64,000 nucleotides of DNA from Chitinophaga sp. (GCF_017745275.1 NZ_JAGHZS010000002.1:793859-857858), one strand, 5' to 3'. Shown: positions 27,240-35,706, numbered from the stretch's first letter. The notes: a model not told the origin generated them from the letters alone. Numbers and translations: made by a program.

Positions 27240-27273
27240 GCAATTAGCTGTTAGCAGCTAACAGCTAATTGCT
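27239..27273. repeat. 35-bp near-continuous palindrome of CTAANNG heptads
   Basis: A 17-bp inverted repeat (AGCAATTAGCTGTTAGC and its complement) around a single central base, starting at the GH20 stop codon. The right half reads CTAACAG, CTAATTG, then CTAAAAG, so it is also heptad-built but with CTAANNG instead of CTTTNNG. It ends 13 bp before the GntP start codon, so the hairpin would sit on the translation start of the downstream gene. Confidence 0.8.
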
Positions 27274-27286
27274 AAAAGCTACTGCT

Positions 27287-28603
27287 ATGTCTTTTCTGAT
27301 AGTAATATTTTGCATGTTGGTATTCGTTGTTTTGCTCACGTGGTGCAAACTGAATCCCTTTATTGCGTTTCTCCTGGTATCGGTGCTGGCGGCGTTACTA
27401 TTGGGAATACCCCCGGATAAAATTTCCGCTTCCCTGCAAAAAGGTATAGGCGACACCATTGGCGGGTTGCTGAGCGTTATTGTACTGGGAGCCATGCTGG
27501 GCAAATTGGTGGCGGAAAGTGGTGCCGCCCGCCAAATTGCCAACACGCTGATGCAGTTGTTTGGTGAAAAATACCTGCAGTGGGCATTGATGGTAGCAGG
27601 ATTTATTATCGGCATCCCACTGTTTTATACAGTAGGCTTTGTGTTGATGGTGCCGTTGATTTTCTCGGTGATATACCAGTATAAATTACCAGCGGTATAT
27701 ATAGGATTGCCGGCATTGGCTGCATTGTCGATTACACATGGGTTTCTGCCGCCGCATCCATCGCCGGCTGCATTGGTGGCACAGTTTAATGCCAATATGG
27801 GATTGACATTGTTGTATGGATTGGTAGTGGCCATTCCAGCCCTGATACTGGCCGGCCCCGTTTTTTCCAGGTACCTGAAGCATATACCGGCAGCGCCATC
27901 AGCTTTGTTTCAGCAACAGGAAGTAAATGATGCGCCTTTACCAGGAAAAATGAATAGTTTTATCACTGCTTTATTGCCGGTATTACTGTTGATCTTTACA
28001 ACGCTGTTAGCGCACTTTTTTAACCAGGAAAACACCGGGATCCATCGTTGGATATTGTTTGCAGGAGATGCCCCTACCGTGATGTTGTTTGCTTTGCTGG
28101 TAGCTACCTTTTCATTGGGCATTTGCCAGCAAAGACCCGTAAAGGAAATCATGACGATCTATGCAGATGCGATCCGCGACATTACCATGATCATATTAAT
28201 TGTTGCAGGCGCCGGCGGATTGAAACAGGTACTCGCAGATAGCGGGGTGAGTTTACAGATTGCGAATGCAATGCAATCCTGGCATATTCCCGTACTGGTA
28301 TTGGGTTGGTTAACCGCTGCAATTATCAGGGCTTGTGTAGGCTCTGCCACCATTGCCGGCCTCACGGCTGCCGGCATGATAGCACCGCTGATGTTGCAGG
28401 GACATGTTAATCCCAACCTGATGGTATTATCAATAGGTGCAGGAAGCCTCATGTTTTCGCACGTGAATGACGCGGGCTTCTGGTTATTTAAGGAATATTT
28501 TAACCTGAGCATTAAGCACACCTTGTATTCCTGGTCAGTTATGGAAACCATTGTAGGTACCGTGGGCCTGGTAGGAGTGTTGATATTAGATAAGTTCGTG
28601 TAG
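27287..28603 (+). CDS. GntP-family gluconate-type H+ symporter
   Basis: A 438-residue integral membrane permease with about 12 hydrophobic segments. Family features include GKLVAESGAARQIANTL, FIIGIPLFYTVGFVLMVPL and the HGFLPPHPSPAALV motif. I start it at ATG 27287; the in-frame TTG at 27269 lies inside the palindrome and is unlikely. GntP proteins import gluconate, 2-keto-3-deoxygluconate, D-serine or related hydroxy-acids by proton symport at the inner membrane. A sugar-acid transporter between a hexosaminidase and a KDG-type kinase suggests that an oxidised amino sugar crosses here (inference). Confidence 0.93.
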   Translation: MSFLIVIFCMLVFVVLLTWCKLNPFIAFLLVSVLAALLLGIPPDKISASLQKGIGDTIGGLLSVIVLGAMLGKLVAESGAARQIANTLMQLFGEKYLQWALMVAGFIIGIPLFYTVGFVLMVPLIFSVIYQYKLPAVYIGLPALAALSITHGFLPPHPSPAALVAQFNANMGLTLLYGLVVAIPALILAGPVFSRYLKHIPAAPSALFQQQEVNDAPLPGKMNSFITALLPVLLLIFTTLLAHFFNQENTGIHRWILFAGDAPTVMLFALLVATFSLGICQQRPVKEIMTIYADAIRDITMIILIVAGAGGLKQVLADSGVSLQIANAMQSWHIPVLVLGWLTAAIIRACVGSATIAGLTAAGMIAPLMLQGHVNPNLMVLSIGAGSLMFSHVNDAGFWLFKEYFNLSIKHTLYSWSVMETIVGTVGLVGVLILDKFV

Positions 28604-28673
28604 GTATTTATCTTTCAAAAAATAATAGTACAACATCATCAAATCATATTTTTAGAAAACTAAAACAGCAACT

Positions 28674-29144
28674 ATGGAAAACAATCATGCAGAAGAGAAA
28701 TTAGCAGCGCTGGGACTGTCATTGCCTCCGGCGCCGACGCCGCTGGGAGTGTATAAACCATTTCTGATAGATGGTAAATACCTGTATCTCTCTGGTCATG
28801 GTCCGGTACAGGATGATAAATCATTGATCATTGGCCGTATAGGTGATGCACTGGATATAGAACAAGGTAAGCTGGCAGCACGCCAGGTGGGTTTAACCAT
28901 GCTGTCAACCATTAAAACACATGTAGGCAGCCTGGCAAAGGTAAAGCGCGTGATCAAAGTGTTGGGTATGGTGAACTGTACACCCGACTTTGAACGCCAT
29001 CCTTACGTGATCAATGGTTGCAGTGAACTGTTTGCAGCTGTATGGGGGGAAGAAAACGGAGTAGGCGTGAGAAGCGCTGTAGGCTTTGGCTCATTACCTG
29101 ATAATATCCCCGTGGAAATAGAAGCACTGTTTGAATTATACTAG
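28674..29144 (+). CDS. RidA (YjgF/YER057c/UK114) family deaminase
   Basis: A 156-residue RidA-family protein, slightly longer than E. coli RidA. It contains LYLSGHGPVQ, the trimer-interface GKLAARQVGLTMLSTIKTHVG, and the substrate-carboxylate Arg in VRSAVGFGSLPDNIPVEIEALFEL. RidA proteins hydrolyse reactive 2-imino or enamine acids, released by PLP enzymes, to keto acids plus ammonia. Its placement between a sugar-acid permease and a keto-deoxy-sugar kinase is meaningful if an amino-sugar acid is deaminated here, because that reaction gives an imine intermediate. The deaminase itself is not in this window. Confidence 0.93.
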   Translation: MENNHAEEKLAALGLSLPPAPTPLGVYKPFLIDGKYLYLSGHGPVQDDKSLIIGRIGDALDIEQGKLAARQVGLTMLSTIKTHVGSLAKVKRVIKVLGMVNCTPDFERHPYVINGCSELFAAVWGEENGVGVRSAVGFGSLPDNIPVEIEALFELY

Positions 29145-29243
29145 ACAGCGGTTGATTTGTATATTTGGATATTTAGCGGAGTTTGCTTCAAAAAGAGTAC
29201 TTTGAAAAATAGTTCGATATCCAGGTAACAAAATAATTTAATA

Positions 29244-30281
29244 ATGCAGAAACCGGGTGGTAACAAGGGTCTTCGGGTAACAGCCTTCGGGGAGTTTTTG
29301 CTGCGGCTGCACAGTAGCGGTGGCAGGCGATTTCAGCAAACAGACGGATATACCGCTTATTATGCAGGGGCCGAGGCCAATGTATGTGTGCTGCTGGCCA
29401 GGTTGGGGATACCCGCCAATTATGTGAGCCGGATGCCGGATAACGACCTGGCATGGGCAGGTATTCAACAACTGAGGAGTCATGGGGTGAACACCGATCA
29501 TGTATTATTCGGTGGTGATAAACTGGGCCTGTATTTTACAGAACCCGGCAACAGCATCCGGCCTACCCGCGTCATTTATGATAGAACGGGAACCTCTTAT
29601 GCGGACCTGGAACCCGGGCAACTTAACTGGAAAGAGATATTGGCGCATAGCCATTGTTTTCACTGGTCCGGCGTAGCAGCTGCAGTATCTGAAAGTGCCG
29701 CTGCTGTTTGCCGGGAGGCGCTGGAAGCAGCAGTAGCGGCAGGGATTACCATCTCATCGGATTTTAACTATCGTTCCAAACTTTGGAAATATGGCCAACA
29801 TCCGTCCGCTGTGATGCCGGAACTGCTGCAGCATAGCGAAGTAACAGTAGCCGACCTCGATGCGGTGAAAGTATATTTTGATATCGACACTGACACCACA
29901 TTATCATTGGAGCAAAGGTTTGAACAATGCTATACCGCATTGTTGCCAAAAATGCCCCGGCTTAAAACACTGGGTATGAGCTTCCGCCGGCAAATAGATC
30001 AGCAGCTCTGGTACACCGGCGCCCTGGCACATGAAGGACGGTTTTACTATGCCAAAGGGTTTCCGCTGACAGATATCACCGACCAGATCGGCACAGGCGA
30101 TGCCTTTACTGCCGGCATGCTGTATAGCCTGATGAAGGGCGAGGCACCACAACAGGTTATCGATTTTGCTACCGCCTGCGGTACCATCAAACAAAGCATT
30201 CCTGGCGACTGGGCCATTGTGAGTTACGCCGAAATAGTAGAACTGATGAAAAACGGTATGTCCGGAAGAATTGTACGCTAA
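29244..30281 (+). CDS. PfkB-family sugar kinase, probable 2-keto-3-deoxygluconate kinase
   Basis: A 345-residue ribokinase/PfkB-type kinase. The N terminus FGEFLLRL and the C-terminal ATP/anion-hole signature IGTGDAFTAGMLYSLM with catalytic Asp286 are intact. The overall pattern (EANVCVLLARLGIPANYVSRMPDN, YFTEPGNSIRPTRVIYDR) matches KdgK-type enzymes more than ribokinase or fructokinase. KDG kinase would phosphorylate 2-keto-3-deoxygluconate to KDPG in the cytoplasm. The gene precedes the dipeptidase by 14 bp. Substrate assignment is by family resemblance and context, not proven. Confidence 0.88.
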   Translation: MQKPGGNKGLRVTAFGEFLLRLHSSGGRRFQQTDGYTAYYAGAEANVCVLLARLGIPANYVSRMPDNDLAWAGIQQLRSHGVNTDHVLFGGDKLGLYFTEPGNSIRPTRVIYDRTGTSYADLEPGQLNWKEILAHSHCFHWSGVAAAVSESAAAVCREALEAAVAAGITISSDFNYRSKLWKYGQHPSAVMPELLQHSEVTVADLDAVKVYFDIDTDTTLSLEQRFEQCYTALLPKMPRLKTLGMSFRRQIDQQLWYTGALAHEGRFYYAKGFPLTDITDQIGTGDAFTAGMLYSLMKGEAPQQVIDFATACGTIKQSIPGDWAIVSYAEIVELMKNGMSGRIVR

Positions 30282-30295
30282 TTAATGAAATAACT

Positions 30296-31369
30296 ATGTT
30301 TACGATAGATGCACACCTGGATCTCAGCATGAACGCGCTGGAATGGAACAGGGACCTGAAACAGCCTGTTGCCGCCATCCGCGCCAGAGAAGCCGGATTA
30401 ACCGATAAGCCGGATCGCGCCAAAGGAGTAGTGGCGTTCCCTGAATTGAGAAAAGGAAATATTGGACTGGTAGTAGCCACACAGATAGGCCGTTATGTAG
30501 CACCGGATAATCCGTTGCCAGGCTGGCATTCACCGGAACAGGCCTGGGCCCAGACACAGGGACAACTGGCCTGGTACAAAGCCATGGAAGACGAAGGGGA
30601 GATGGTGATGATCAAAGACCGCAAAGGCCTGGAACAACACCTGGCACTGTGGAACAACGGTACGCCCAACGATCAGAAACCAATCGGCTATATACTGAGC
30701 CTTGAAGGCGCCGACTCCATCATTGACCTGAAATACCTGGAACGTGCCTATAACAAAGGATTACGTGCCATTGGCCCAGCGCACTATGGGCCCGGACGAT
30801 ATGCAAATGGGACAGATGCTACCGGTCATCTGAATGAAAAAGGTAAACAGCTGATCAAAGAAATGGAAAAGCTAAACATGATCCTTGATGCTACCCATCT
30901 TTGCGATGATGCTTTCTGGGATGCCATGGACCTGTTTAACGGCGCCGTTTGGGCCAGTCATAATAACTGCCGCGCCCTGGTAGATCACAACCGCCAGTTC
31001 AGCGATGACATGATCAAAGTCCTCATCCGGAAAGGCGCCGTAATAGGTGGCGCCCTCGATGCCTGGATGATGGTACCGGGCTGGGTACGCGGAAAATCCA
31101 CCCCCGAAGCGATGGGATGCAACCTCGAAAAAATGATCGACCACATGGATCATATTTGCCAGATCGCTGGTAATGCCCTGCACGTGGGTATCGGTACGGA
31201 CCTGGATGGCGCATTCGGTAAAGAACAATGCCCATACGACCTGGAAACTATTGCCGACATGCAAAAACTGCCGGACCTGCTGGCAAAAAGAGGCTACAGC
31301 AAAGCAGATATCGAAAATGTGATGCATGGCAACTGGCTGCGCATCCTGCGCAATGCGTGGAAAGACTAA
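30296..31369 (+). CDS. M19-family (renal dipeptidase-type) zinc amidohydrolase
   Basis: A 357-residue M19 dipeptidase. Metal ligands are visible as IDAHLDLS (His7, Asp9), the bridging Glu in LSLEGADSI (about 142), DATHLCDDAFWDAM, VWASHNNCRAL and GIGTDLDGAFG. M19 enzymes cleave dipeptides, often D-containing, and related proteins hydrolyse other amides. There is no signal peptide, so it should be cytoplasmic. As the last gene of the GH20-GntP-RidA-kinase unit it may hydrolyse an amide on an amino-sugar acid or peptide-linked product. That is speculative; simple dipeptidase activity is the conservative call. Confidence 0.93.
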   Translation: MFTIDAHLDLSMNALEWNRDLKQPVAAIRAREAGLTDKPDRAKGVVAFPELRKGNIGLVVATQIGRYVAPDNPLPGWHSPEQAWAQTQGQLAWYKAMEDEGEMVMIKDRKGLEQHLALWNNGTPNDQKPIGYILSLEGADSIIDLKYLERAYNKGLRAIGPAHYGPGRYANGTDATGHLNEKGKQLIKEMEKLNMILDATHLCDDAFWDAMDLFNGAVWASHNNCRALVDHNRQFSDDMIKVLIRKGAVIGGALDAWMMVPGWVRGKSTPEAMGCNLEKMIDHMDHICQIAGNALHVGIGTDLDGAFGKEQCPYDLETIADMQKLPDLLAKRGYSKADIENVMHGNWLRILRNAWKD

Positions 31370-31370
31370 C

Positions 31371-31490
31371 GCTCGTAAAGGAGCAAAGCAGTAAAGAAGC
31401 GAAGATATAAGTGAATAGCCCATTAATCAGCTTATCAGTAAAAAACAATCTTTATTCCTTTGCTGCTTTGCTCCTTTGCCCCTTTGCGAG
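31371..31490. repeat. Octad-armed inverted repeat after the dipeptidase gene
   Basis: Left arm at about 31371-31403 and right arm at 31455-31490 pair over 22 of 23 core positions. The right arm is tandem octads CCTTTGCT, GCTTTGCT, CCTTTGCC, CCTTTGCG, one unit more than the left. The loop is about 50 nt. The design (arms of short tandem units, unit-number difference between arms) matches the heptad palindromes with a different unit. Confidence 0.8.
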
Positions 31491-31509
31491 AAAAACTTAA
31501 CTTGCGCGC

Positions 31510-32493
31510 ATGAATTTTCTTGAGGTTTCCAATATCAGCAAACAACAGCACGGCGCTTATATTTTAAAGGATGTCAGCTTTACACAACAGCAATTTCAGA
31601 AAATTGTGATCGCAGGCGAAACCGGTTCCGGCAAAAGCTCCCTGATGAAAATTGTGGGTGGCATGGGACAGGCGGATTCCGGCACCGTGATGTTTGAAGG
31701 AAAAAGAGTGAAGGGTGCGCTGGAAGTATTGATACCAGGACATCCCGGCACCGCTTACTTGTCGCAGCATTTCGAACTGAGAAATAACTACCGCGTAGAA
31801 GAGATTCTCTCTTATGCCAATAAACTCACCGACGAGGAAGCCGCAGAAATCTACGATATCTGCCGCATCTCCCACCTCCTGAAAAGAAAAACAGACCAGT
31901 TATCCGGCGGGGAAAAACAGCGCATCGCCATGGCGAGGTTGCTGATATCCTCTCCCAGGCTGTTTTTGCTGGACGAACCGTACTCCAACCTGGATATGAT
32001 TCATAAAAGCATCCTCAAGCAGGTGATCAGTGATATCGGAGAGCGATTAGGTATCACCTGTATGCTGATCTCGCACGACCCACAGGATATTCTTCCCTGG
32101 GCTGATGAAATCATTGTGATGAAAGATGGAGAAATTGTACAACAAGGCACTCCACAACAAATTTATAACCAGCCGGTGAATGAATATGTAGCCGGGCTAT
32201 TTGGTAAATACAACCTGCTCTCTCCTGCTAAAGCAGCCATACTGGACGGATTGCCGGGTATCACCCTCAACGGTAAAAATATTTTTGTGCGCCCGGAAGA
32301 TTTTAAATTGGTGCGGACAAAGAAAGATGCCGTAGGTGGTAAAATCCAGGATCTCAGTTTTTACGGCAGCTACCTTGAGGCAACCGTGGCGATAGGCACT
32401 GAATTATTGACCATCAAAACCACGGATACCCGTTTGAAAAAAGGCGCCAGCGTAAACGTAGGCGTTACACCGGAAATGGTATGGTATTTCTAA
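31510..32493 (+). CDS. ABC transporter ATP-binding protein with TOBE-like C-terminal domain
   Basis: A 327-residue ATPase. Walker A is GETGSGKSS (residues about 36-44), signature LSGGEKQRIAMARLL (about 135-149), Walker B LFLLDEPYSNLD, and H-loop LISHDPQD. The last 90 residues (FVRPEDFKLVR onward) look like a TOBE/regulatory domain, as in the PotA/MalK/CysA import class. No permease or binding protein is nearby, so it is an orphan ATPase whose membrane partner lies elsewhere. It overlaps the convergent yrdB-like gene by 4 bp. Confidence 0.92.
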   Translation: MNFLEVSNISKQQHGAYILKDVSFTQQQFQKIVIAGETGSGKSSLMKIVGGMGQADSGTVMFEGKRVKGALEVLIPGHPGTAYLSQHFELRNNYRVEEILSYANKLTDEEAAEIYDICRISHLLKRKTDQLSGGEKQRIAMARLLISSPRLFLLDEPYSNLDMIHKSILKQVISDIGERLGITCMLISHDPQDILPWADEIIVMKDGEIVQQGTPQQIYNQPVNEYVAGLFGKYNLLSPAKAAILDGLPGITLNGKNIFVRPEDFKLVRTKKDAVGGKIQDLSFYGSYLEATVAIGTELLTIKTTDTRLKKGASVNVGVTPEMVWYF

Positions 32494-32897
32494 GGCTTTT
32501 GTCCCATAATGGTTTTGCCCACAAATCCGTTATAGGGCTTATTTTGCAGCATCACCCAGGTTCTGTCGTAAGAAACGGCGTAGTGGATAATCACAATGAT
32601 GGCCATTCCTATGCTCAGTTGCGGGTGCCCCAGCACCTGTAAGCCATATACCGCTAACCCGAATAATACCCATTCGAGGAGGAGTCTTACTGGCCCGGGA
32701 ATAGCAATGGGCGCCGGCTTGGGGTCGTTCTGGATTCGAAACTGTCCCCAGAGCAGTGCCGCTACCAGCGGGAACCCTGCTGCCAGCACATACCGCAGCC
32801 AATCAGTACCCAGGTGCCAGCCCCAGCAGCCTAATACAATCAGCATAACAATTTCAAGCAGAAAACGAACGGCAAGATTCACAGGATGGGTGTTCAT
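32490..32897 (-). CDS. YrdB-family (DUF2568) membrane protein
   Basis: A 135-residue protein with four hydrophobic segments (AVRFLLEIVMLIVLGCWGW, LAAGFPLVAALLWG, LLLEWVLFGLAVYGL, SIGMAIIVIIHYAVSY). The spacing and the FRIQNDPKPAPIAIPG loop match the YrdB/DUF2568 family of small four-helix membrane proteins. Function of the family is unknown. It is convergent with the ABC ATPase (4-bp overlap of stops) and divergent from the SGNH hydrolase. Confidence 0.8.
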   Translation of the reverse strand: MNTHPVNLAVRFLLEIVMLIVLGCWGWHLGTDWLRYVLAAGFPLVAALLWGQFRIQNDPKPAPIAIPGPVRLLLEWVLFGLAVYGLQVLGHPQLSIGMAIIVIIHYAVSYDRTWVMLQNKPYNGFVGKTIMGQKP

Positions 32898-32962
32898 CGT
32901 ATTGTCTGTTTTAATTAGTTTTTTTTCGACTAATTTAACGGTTCTGCAATCATTAAATTGTT

Positions 32963-33628
32963 ATGAAAAAATCTTTGTTACTCTTAGCATGTGCATTGTT
33001 GCATGTCGGCGGCTATTTATTGGCACAGTCGCCGGTGCGGTTTGCCAATGATATTCATACTATCCGGGAATACGATAAAATTTATGCGCCACCACCACAT
33101 CCTGTTTTATTTGTGGGTAGCTCTTCTATTCGGAAATGGGACGACCTGGAGCGGAATTTTAGTCGCTATGTGGTACTGAACCGGGGCTTTGGTGGCGCAG
33201 AAACCAATGATGTCACCTTTTTTGCCAATAGCATCATTTTCCCTTATGCACCCAGGCAGATTGTAATATATGTGGGGGAAAACGATTTGCCCGCTGCTAA
33301 CGTCAACGCAGATACGCTGTTACAACGGTTTACCAGGTTGTACACCCGGATCAGAGCGGAGCTACCAGGCATTCCCCTTATTTATATCTCCATAAAACCC
33401 AGTCCCTCCAGGGCTGCTTATTTCGATAAGGCCCAGCAAAGTAATGCGCTGATCAAACAATTTCTGGCCGGGGAGAAGAATACCGTATTCGTTGATATCT
33501 ACTCAAAAATGCTGGATAAAAAAGGGCAGCCCCGCAAGGAATTATTCCTGGACGATATGTTGCATATGAACAAACAGGGATATGCCATATGGGAGAAAGC
33601 CATACAGCCGTACCTGTTACCTAACTGA
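32963..33628 (+). CDS. Exported SGNH/GDSL-family hydrolase
   Basis: A 221-residue hydrolase with a signal peptide (LLLACALLHVGGYLLAQ). The SGNH blocks are present: nucleophile Ser in VGSSSIRKW (about residue 53), Gly in NRGFGGAET, Asn in VGENDLPA, and the Asp/His pair in DDMLHMNKQGY near the C terminus. Such proteins are periplasmic esterases, often acetyl-xylan or other carbohydrate esterases in Bacteroidota. It abuts the convergent 501-residue gene with no gap. Substrate not readable. Confidence 0.92.
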   Translation: MKKSLLLLACALLHVGGYLLAQSPVRFANDIHTIREYDKIYAPPPHPVLFVGSSSIRKWDDLERNFSRYVVLNRGFGGAETNDVTFFANSIIFPYAPRQIVIYVGENDLPAANVNADTLLQRFTRLYTRIRAELPGIPLIYISIKPSPSRAAYFDKAQQSNALIKQFLAGEKNTVFVDIYSKMLDKKGQPRKELFLDDMLHMNKQGYAIWEKAIQPYLLPN

Positions 33629-35134
33629 TTATTTATGCCGCCGGGGCAGCAGTTTATATCGAAGCATCAACTGTACCTGTACCGGTGTTTTGATTTTCGA
33701 CGCAAGACTGTCGCTGCGGCTACTCATAACGGGTAACTCCACCCGTACTCCTGCCTGCCAGCGACGTGCATCATAGTAAACTTCCAGTGGTATTTTCAAC
33801 TCCGGCCGGTGGATGCTTTCCTTTACCACGGTGATACTGGAATCTCTCGCACTGCCTATCCACGGTGGATAATAGCTGGATGCCTGATGAATGGATTGTT
33901 GCGTCCAGTAATTAAACTGGATCCCAGCAGCTATTTGCCAGTGTGATAAAATACGCCGGTGATAGAGTATGGTGGCGCCAACACCAAATTCCTTATGCAG
34001 GGTATCTGCCAGCCGGTTAACAGAACTATCCGCGTTCTTCGTTTCAGCATACCTGATCATCGGGTTGTTATAGGTTTGTGCGGTATATGGTACCAGGTCC
34101 AGTGAAATACTTTGGGCATTCCATTTCCTCACACCACGAATACCAGGTATAAGCAAGCGATAAAACTGGTTGTTACCATCCGGACCGGTTAAGTAATAAG
34201 TGCTGCCGGCAAGTGGAAACGGTAGCTGCCATTGCAGGAACAGTTGCCATTCCGGAAGTTCTTTTACCCGTGGAGCATGCCATGCGGTAGTAATAGCGCG
34301 AGGTGGTTGTTTGCTCAATAACTGCGGGCTTCCCAGTGGCAAGGACAGCAGCGTTATGTTTGAGTGGGTCGTCGTGTTTGCGGGGCGATTAATACCTGCA
34401 TCAGCATATATAAGCGTATTTGTTCCGGGAGAAGTGCTATGTTGGCTGTTTGTGACGCCCGGATCATTATCGGCGGTTGTTAGATCCGTTGCCGGGTGTT
34501 TCCAGCGAAGGGACGGTGATGAAACAGTTGCCTGAGCAGTCGTATATCCGGCACCGTTAGGCGCGCTATGGAAGGCCTTACTCCCGGCAGGTTTTTGGGT
34601 ATAATGGGATATTGCAGGGCCGGTATTGGAAGAGTGGCCTATGGTATTGATGCTGGTGGCAGATGTATGGCCGCCGGCATTACCGGCGATGCTATCGGCA
34701 GCATGATGGCCATTTACGCCGGTACCCTGCGTAGATGCAGCCAGCGGCTCGTTTGTAGCCGGGGAGGCGGAAGCTGGTGGCAGGCCATTGTTTTGGGAGA
34801 AGGAAGATCGCTGCAGGGTATCTGTTGTTGACATATTTTCCGTGGATGCGCTGTGGGTCGTTTGTCGCCTGTTGTCAGGTGCTATGATTTCAGGTACGGA
34901 TGAATTTTTTTGCTGGGCACGGAAGATGAAATGGTAAGCAATGGCCAATGTCAGGCCGGCAATGGCAATGGTGCCGGTTATTACAGCCGCCTTGAAAAGG
35001 AGCCGGCTATGTTTTTTGGGAGGTGTAGCATTTAACCTGCGTTCCATATCCGCCCATGCGTCCTGAACGGGTGGAATTGGAATCGGTAGATGATCCTGGT
35101 TAAAAAAATCGTTGTCTATATTGTTTGCACTCAC
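33629..35134 (-). CDS. Probable membrane anti-sigma protein with outer-membrane-like C-terminal domain
   Basis: A 501-residue protein with three zones. Residues 1 to about 45 are polar and could be a cytoplasmic sigma-binding segment (contains PPVQDAWADMERRL). One transmembrane helix follows (AAVITGTIAIAGLTLAIAYHFIF, about 48-70). Residues about 75-290 are low-complexity Ser/Thr/Ala/Asn-rich, like an extended linker. The last 210 residues are rich in alternating aromatic strands (QWQIAAGIQFNYWTQQ-like, WQAGVRVELPVM, VQVQLMLRYKLL), resembling an outer-membrane beta-barrel. It starts 8 bp after the sigma factor gene, the normal place for its anti-sigma. It could span both membranes. Function is inferred, not recognised by a named family. 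Confidence 0.6.
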   Translation of the reverse strand: MSANNIDNDFFNQDHLPIPIPPVQDAWADMERRLNATPPKKHSRLLFKAAVITGTIAIAGLTLAIAYHFIFRAQQKNSSVPEIIAPDNRRQTTHSASTENMSTTDTLQRSSFSQNNGLPPASASPATNEPLAASTQGTGVNGHHAADSIAGNAGGHTSATSINTIGHSSNTGPAISHYTQKPAGSKAFHSAPNGAGYTTAQATVSSPSLRWKHPATDLTTADNDPGVTNSQHSTSPGTNTLIYADAGINRPANTTTHSNITLLSLPLGSPQLLSKQPPRAITTAWHAPRVKELPEWQLFLQWQLPFPLAGSTYYLTGPDGNNQFYRLLIPGIRGVRKWNAQSISLDLVPYTAQTYNNPMIRYAETKNADSSVNRLADTLHKEFGVGATILYHRRILSHWQIAAGIQFNYWTQQSIHQASSYYPPWIGSARDSSITVVKESIHRPELKIPLEVYYDARRWQAGVRVELPVMSSRSDSLASKIKTPVQVQLMLRYKLLPRRHK

Positions 35135-35142
35135 AGCTATAA

Positions 35143-35673
35143 TTATTTATTCAGATAGTATGCTAAAAATACCGGCTTAAGCCTGGTTCTTGTTTCGCTC
35201 AGATGCCATTTTATAGTACCTGTACTGAGTTGCAGCTGTTCGCTGATTTCCTTGATGGATAAATCTTCCAGGTAATATAAAGAGCAAATGGTTCGGGTGG
35301 CAGGAGGGAGGTGGTCCAATAGTTTATAAATATCTTTCCATTCCAGCTTGCCCGGCAGGATGTCTTTTTTTTCTGGCAGATAATTATCCAGTTCCTGGTG
35401 TTCCGGCCATTTATTTTGTTTTAGCTTATCCAGTGCCGCATTTCTGACAATGGTGTAAGCCCAGTTAAAAAAAGCTCCTTTAGCCGAATCATATTTTTTG
35501 ATGTGTCTGAAAACTAAAAGCATCCCATCATTCAGTGCTTCCAATGCATCATTGTTATCACTGAAAAATTTGCGACATAATAAAAAGAGAGCCGGATAAA
35601 GCTTGTGGTAGAGCTTTTCCTGGCTTAAACGATTATTGTCAGCACATGCTGCTATCAGTTGCGAAATATCTTC
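35143..35673 (-). CDS. ECF-type RNA polymerase sigma factor
   Basis: A sigma-70 ECF factor of 176 residues if started at the TTG at 35673 (preceded by an AGGAAA-like ribosome site), which gives the family-like start LEDISQLIAACADNN. The frame runs open to a TTG at 35736, but that stretch lies in a strong hairpin. Region 2 is visible as ALFLLCRKFFSDNNDALEALNDGMLLVF and NWAYTIVRNAALDKL. Region 4 is LPPATRTICSLYYLEDLSIKEISEQLQLSTGTIKWHLS. It is followed after 8 bp by the 501-residue membrane protein and preceded by the HPGDTIPH lipoprotein, which may be one regulated unit. Confidence 0.9.
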   Translation of the reverse strand, partial: EDISQLIAACADNNRLSQEKLYHKLYPALFLLCRKFFSDNNDALEALNDGMLLVFRHIKKYDSAKGAFFNWAYTIVRNAALDKLKQNKWPEHQELDNYLPEKKDILPGKLEWKDIYKLLDHLPPATRTICSLYYLEDLSIKEISEQLQLSTGTIKWHLSETRTRLKPVFLAYYLNK

Positions 35674-35706
35674 CAATTGATGGTTTCCTGGATGGTAAGA
35701 AATAGC

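Noticed and set aside
29160..29167. TATATTTG as promoter of the sugar kinase gene
   Set aside because: It fits the -7 consensus, but no -33 element lies within 17-23 bp and the gene is plausibly co-transcribed with RidA upstream; evidence too thin.
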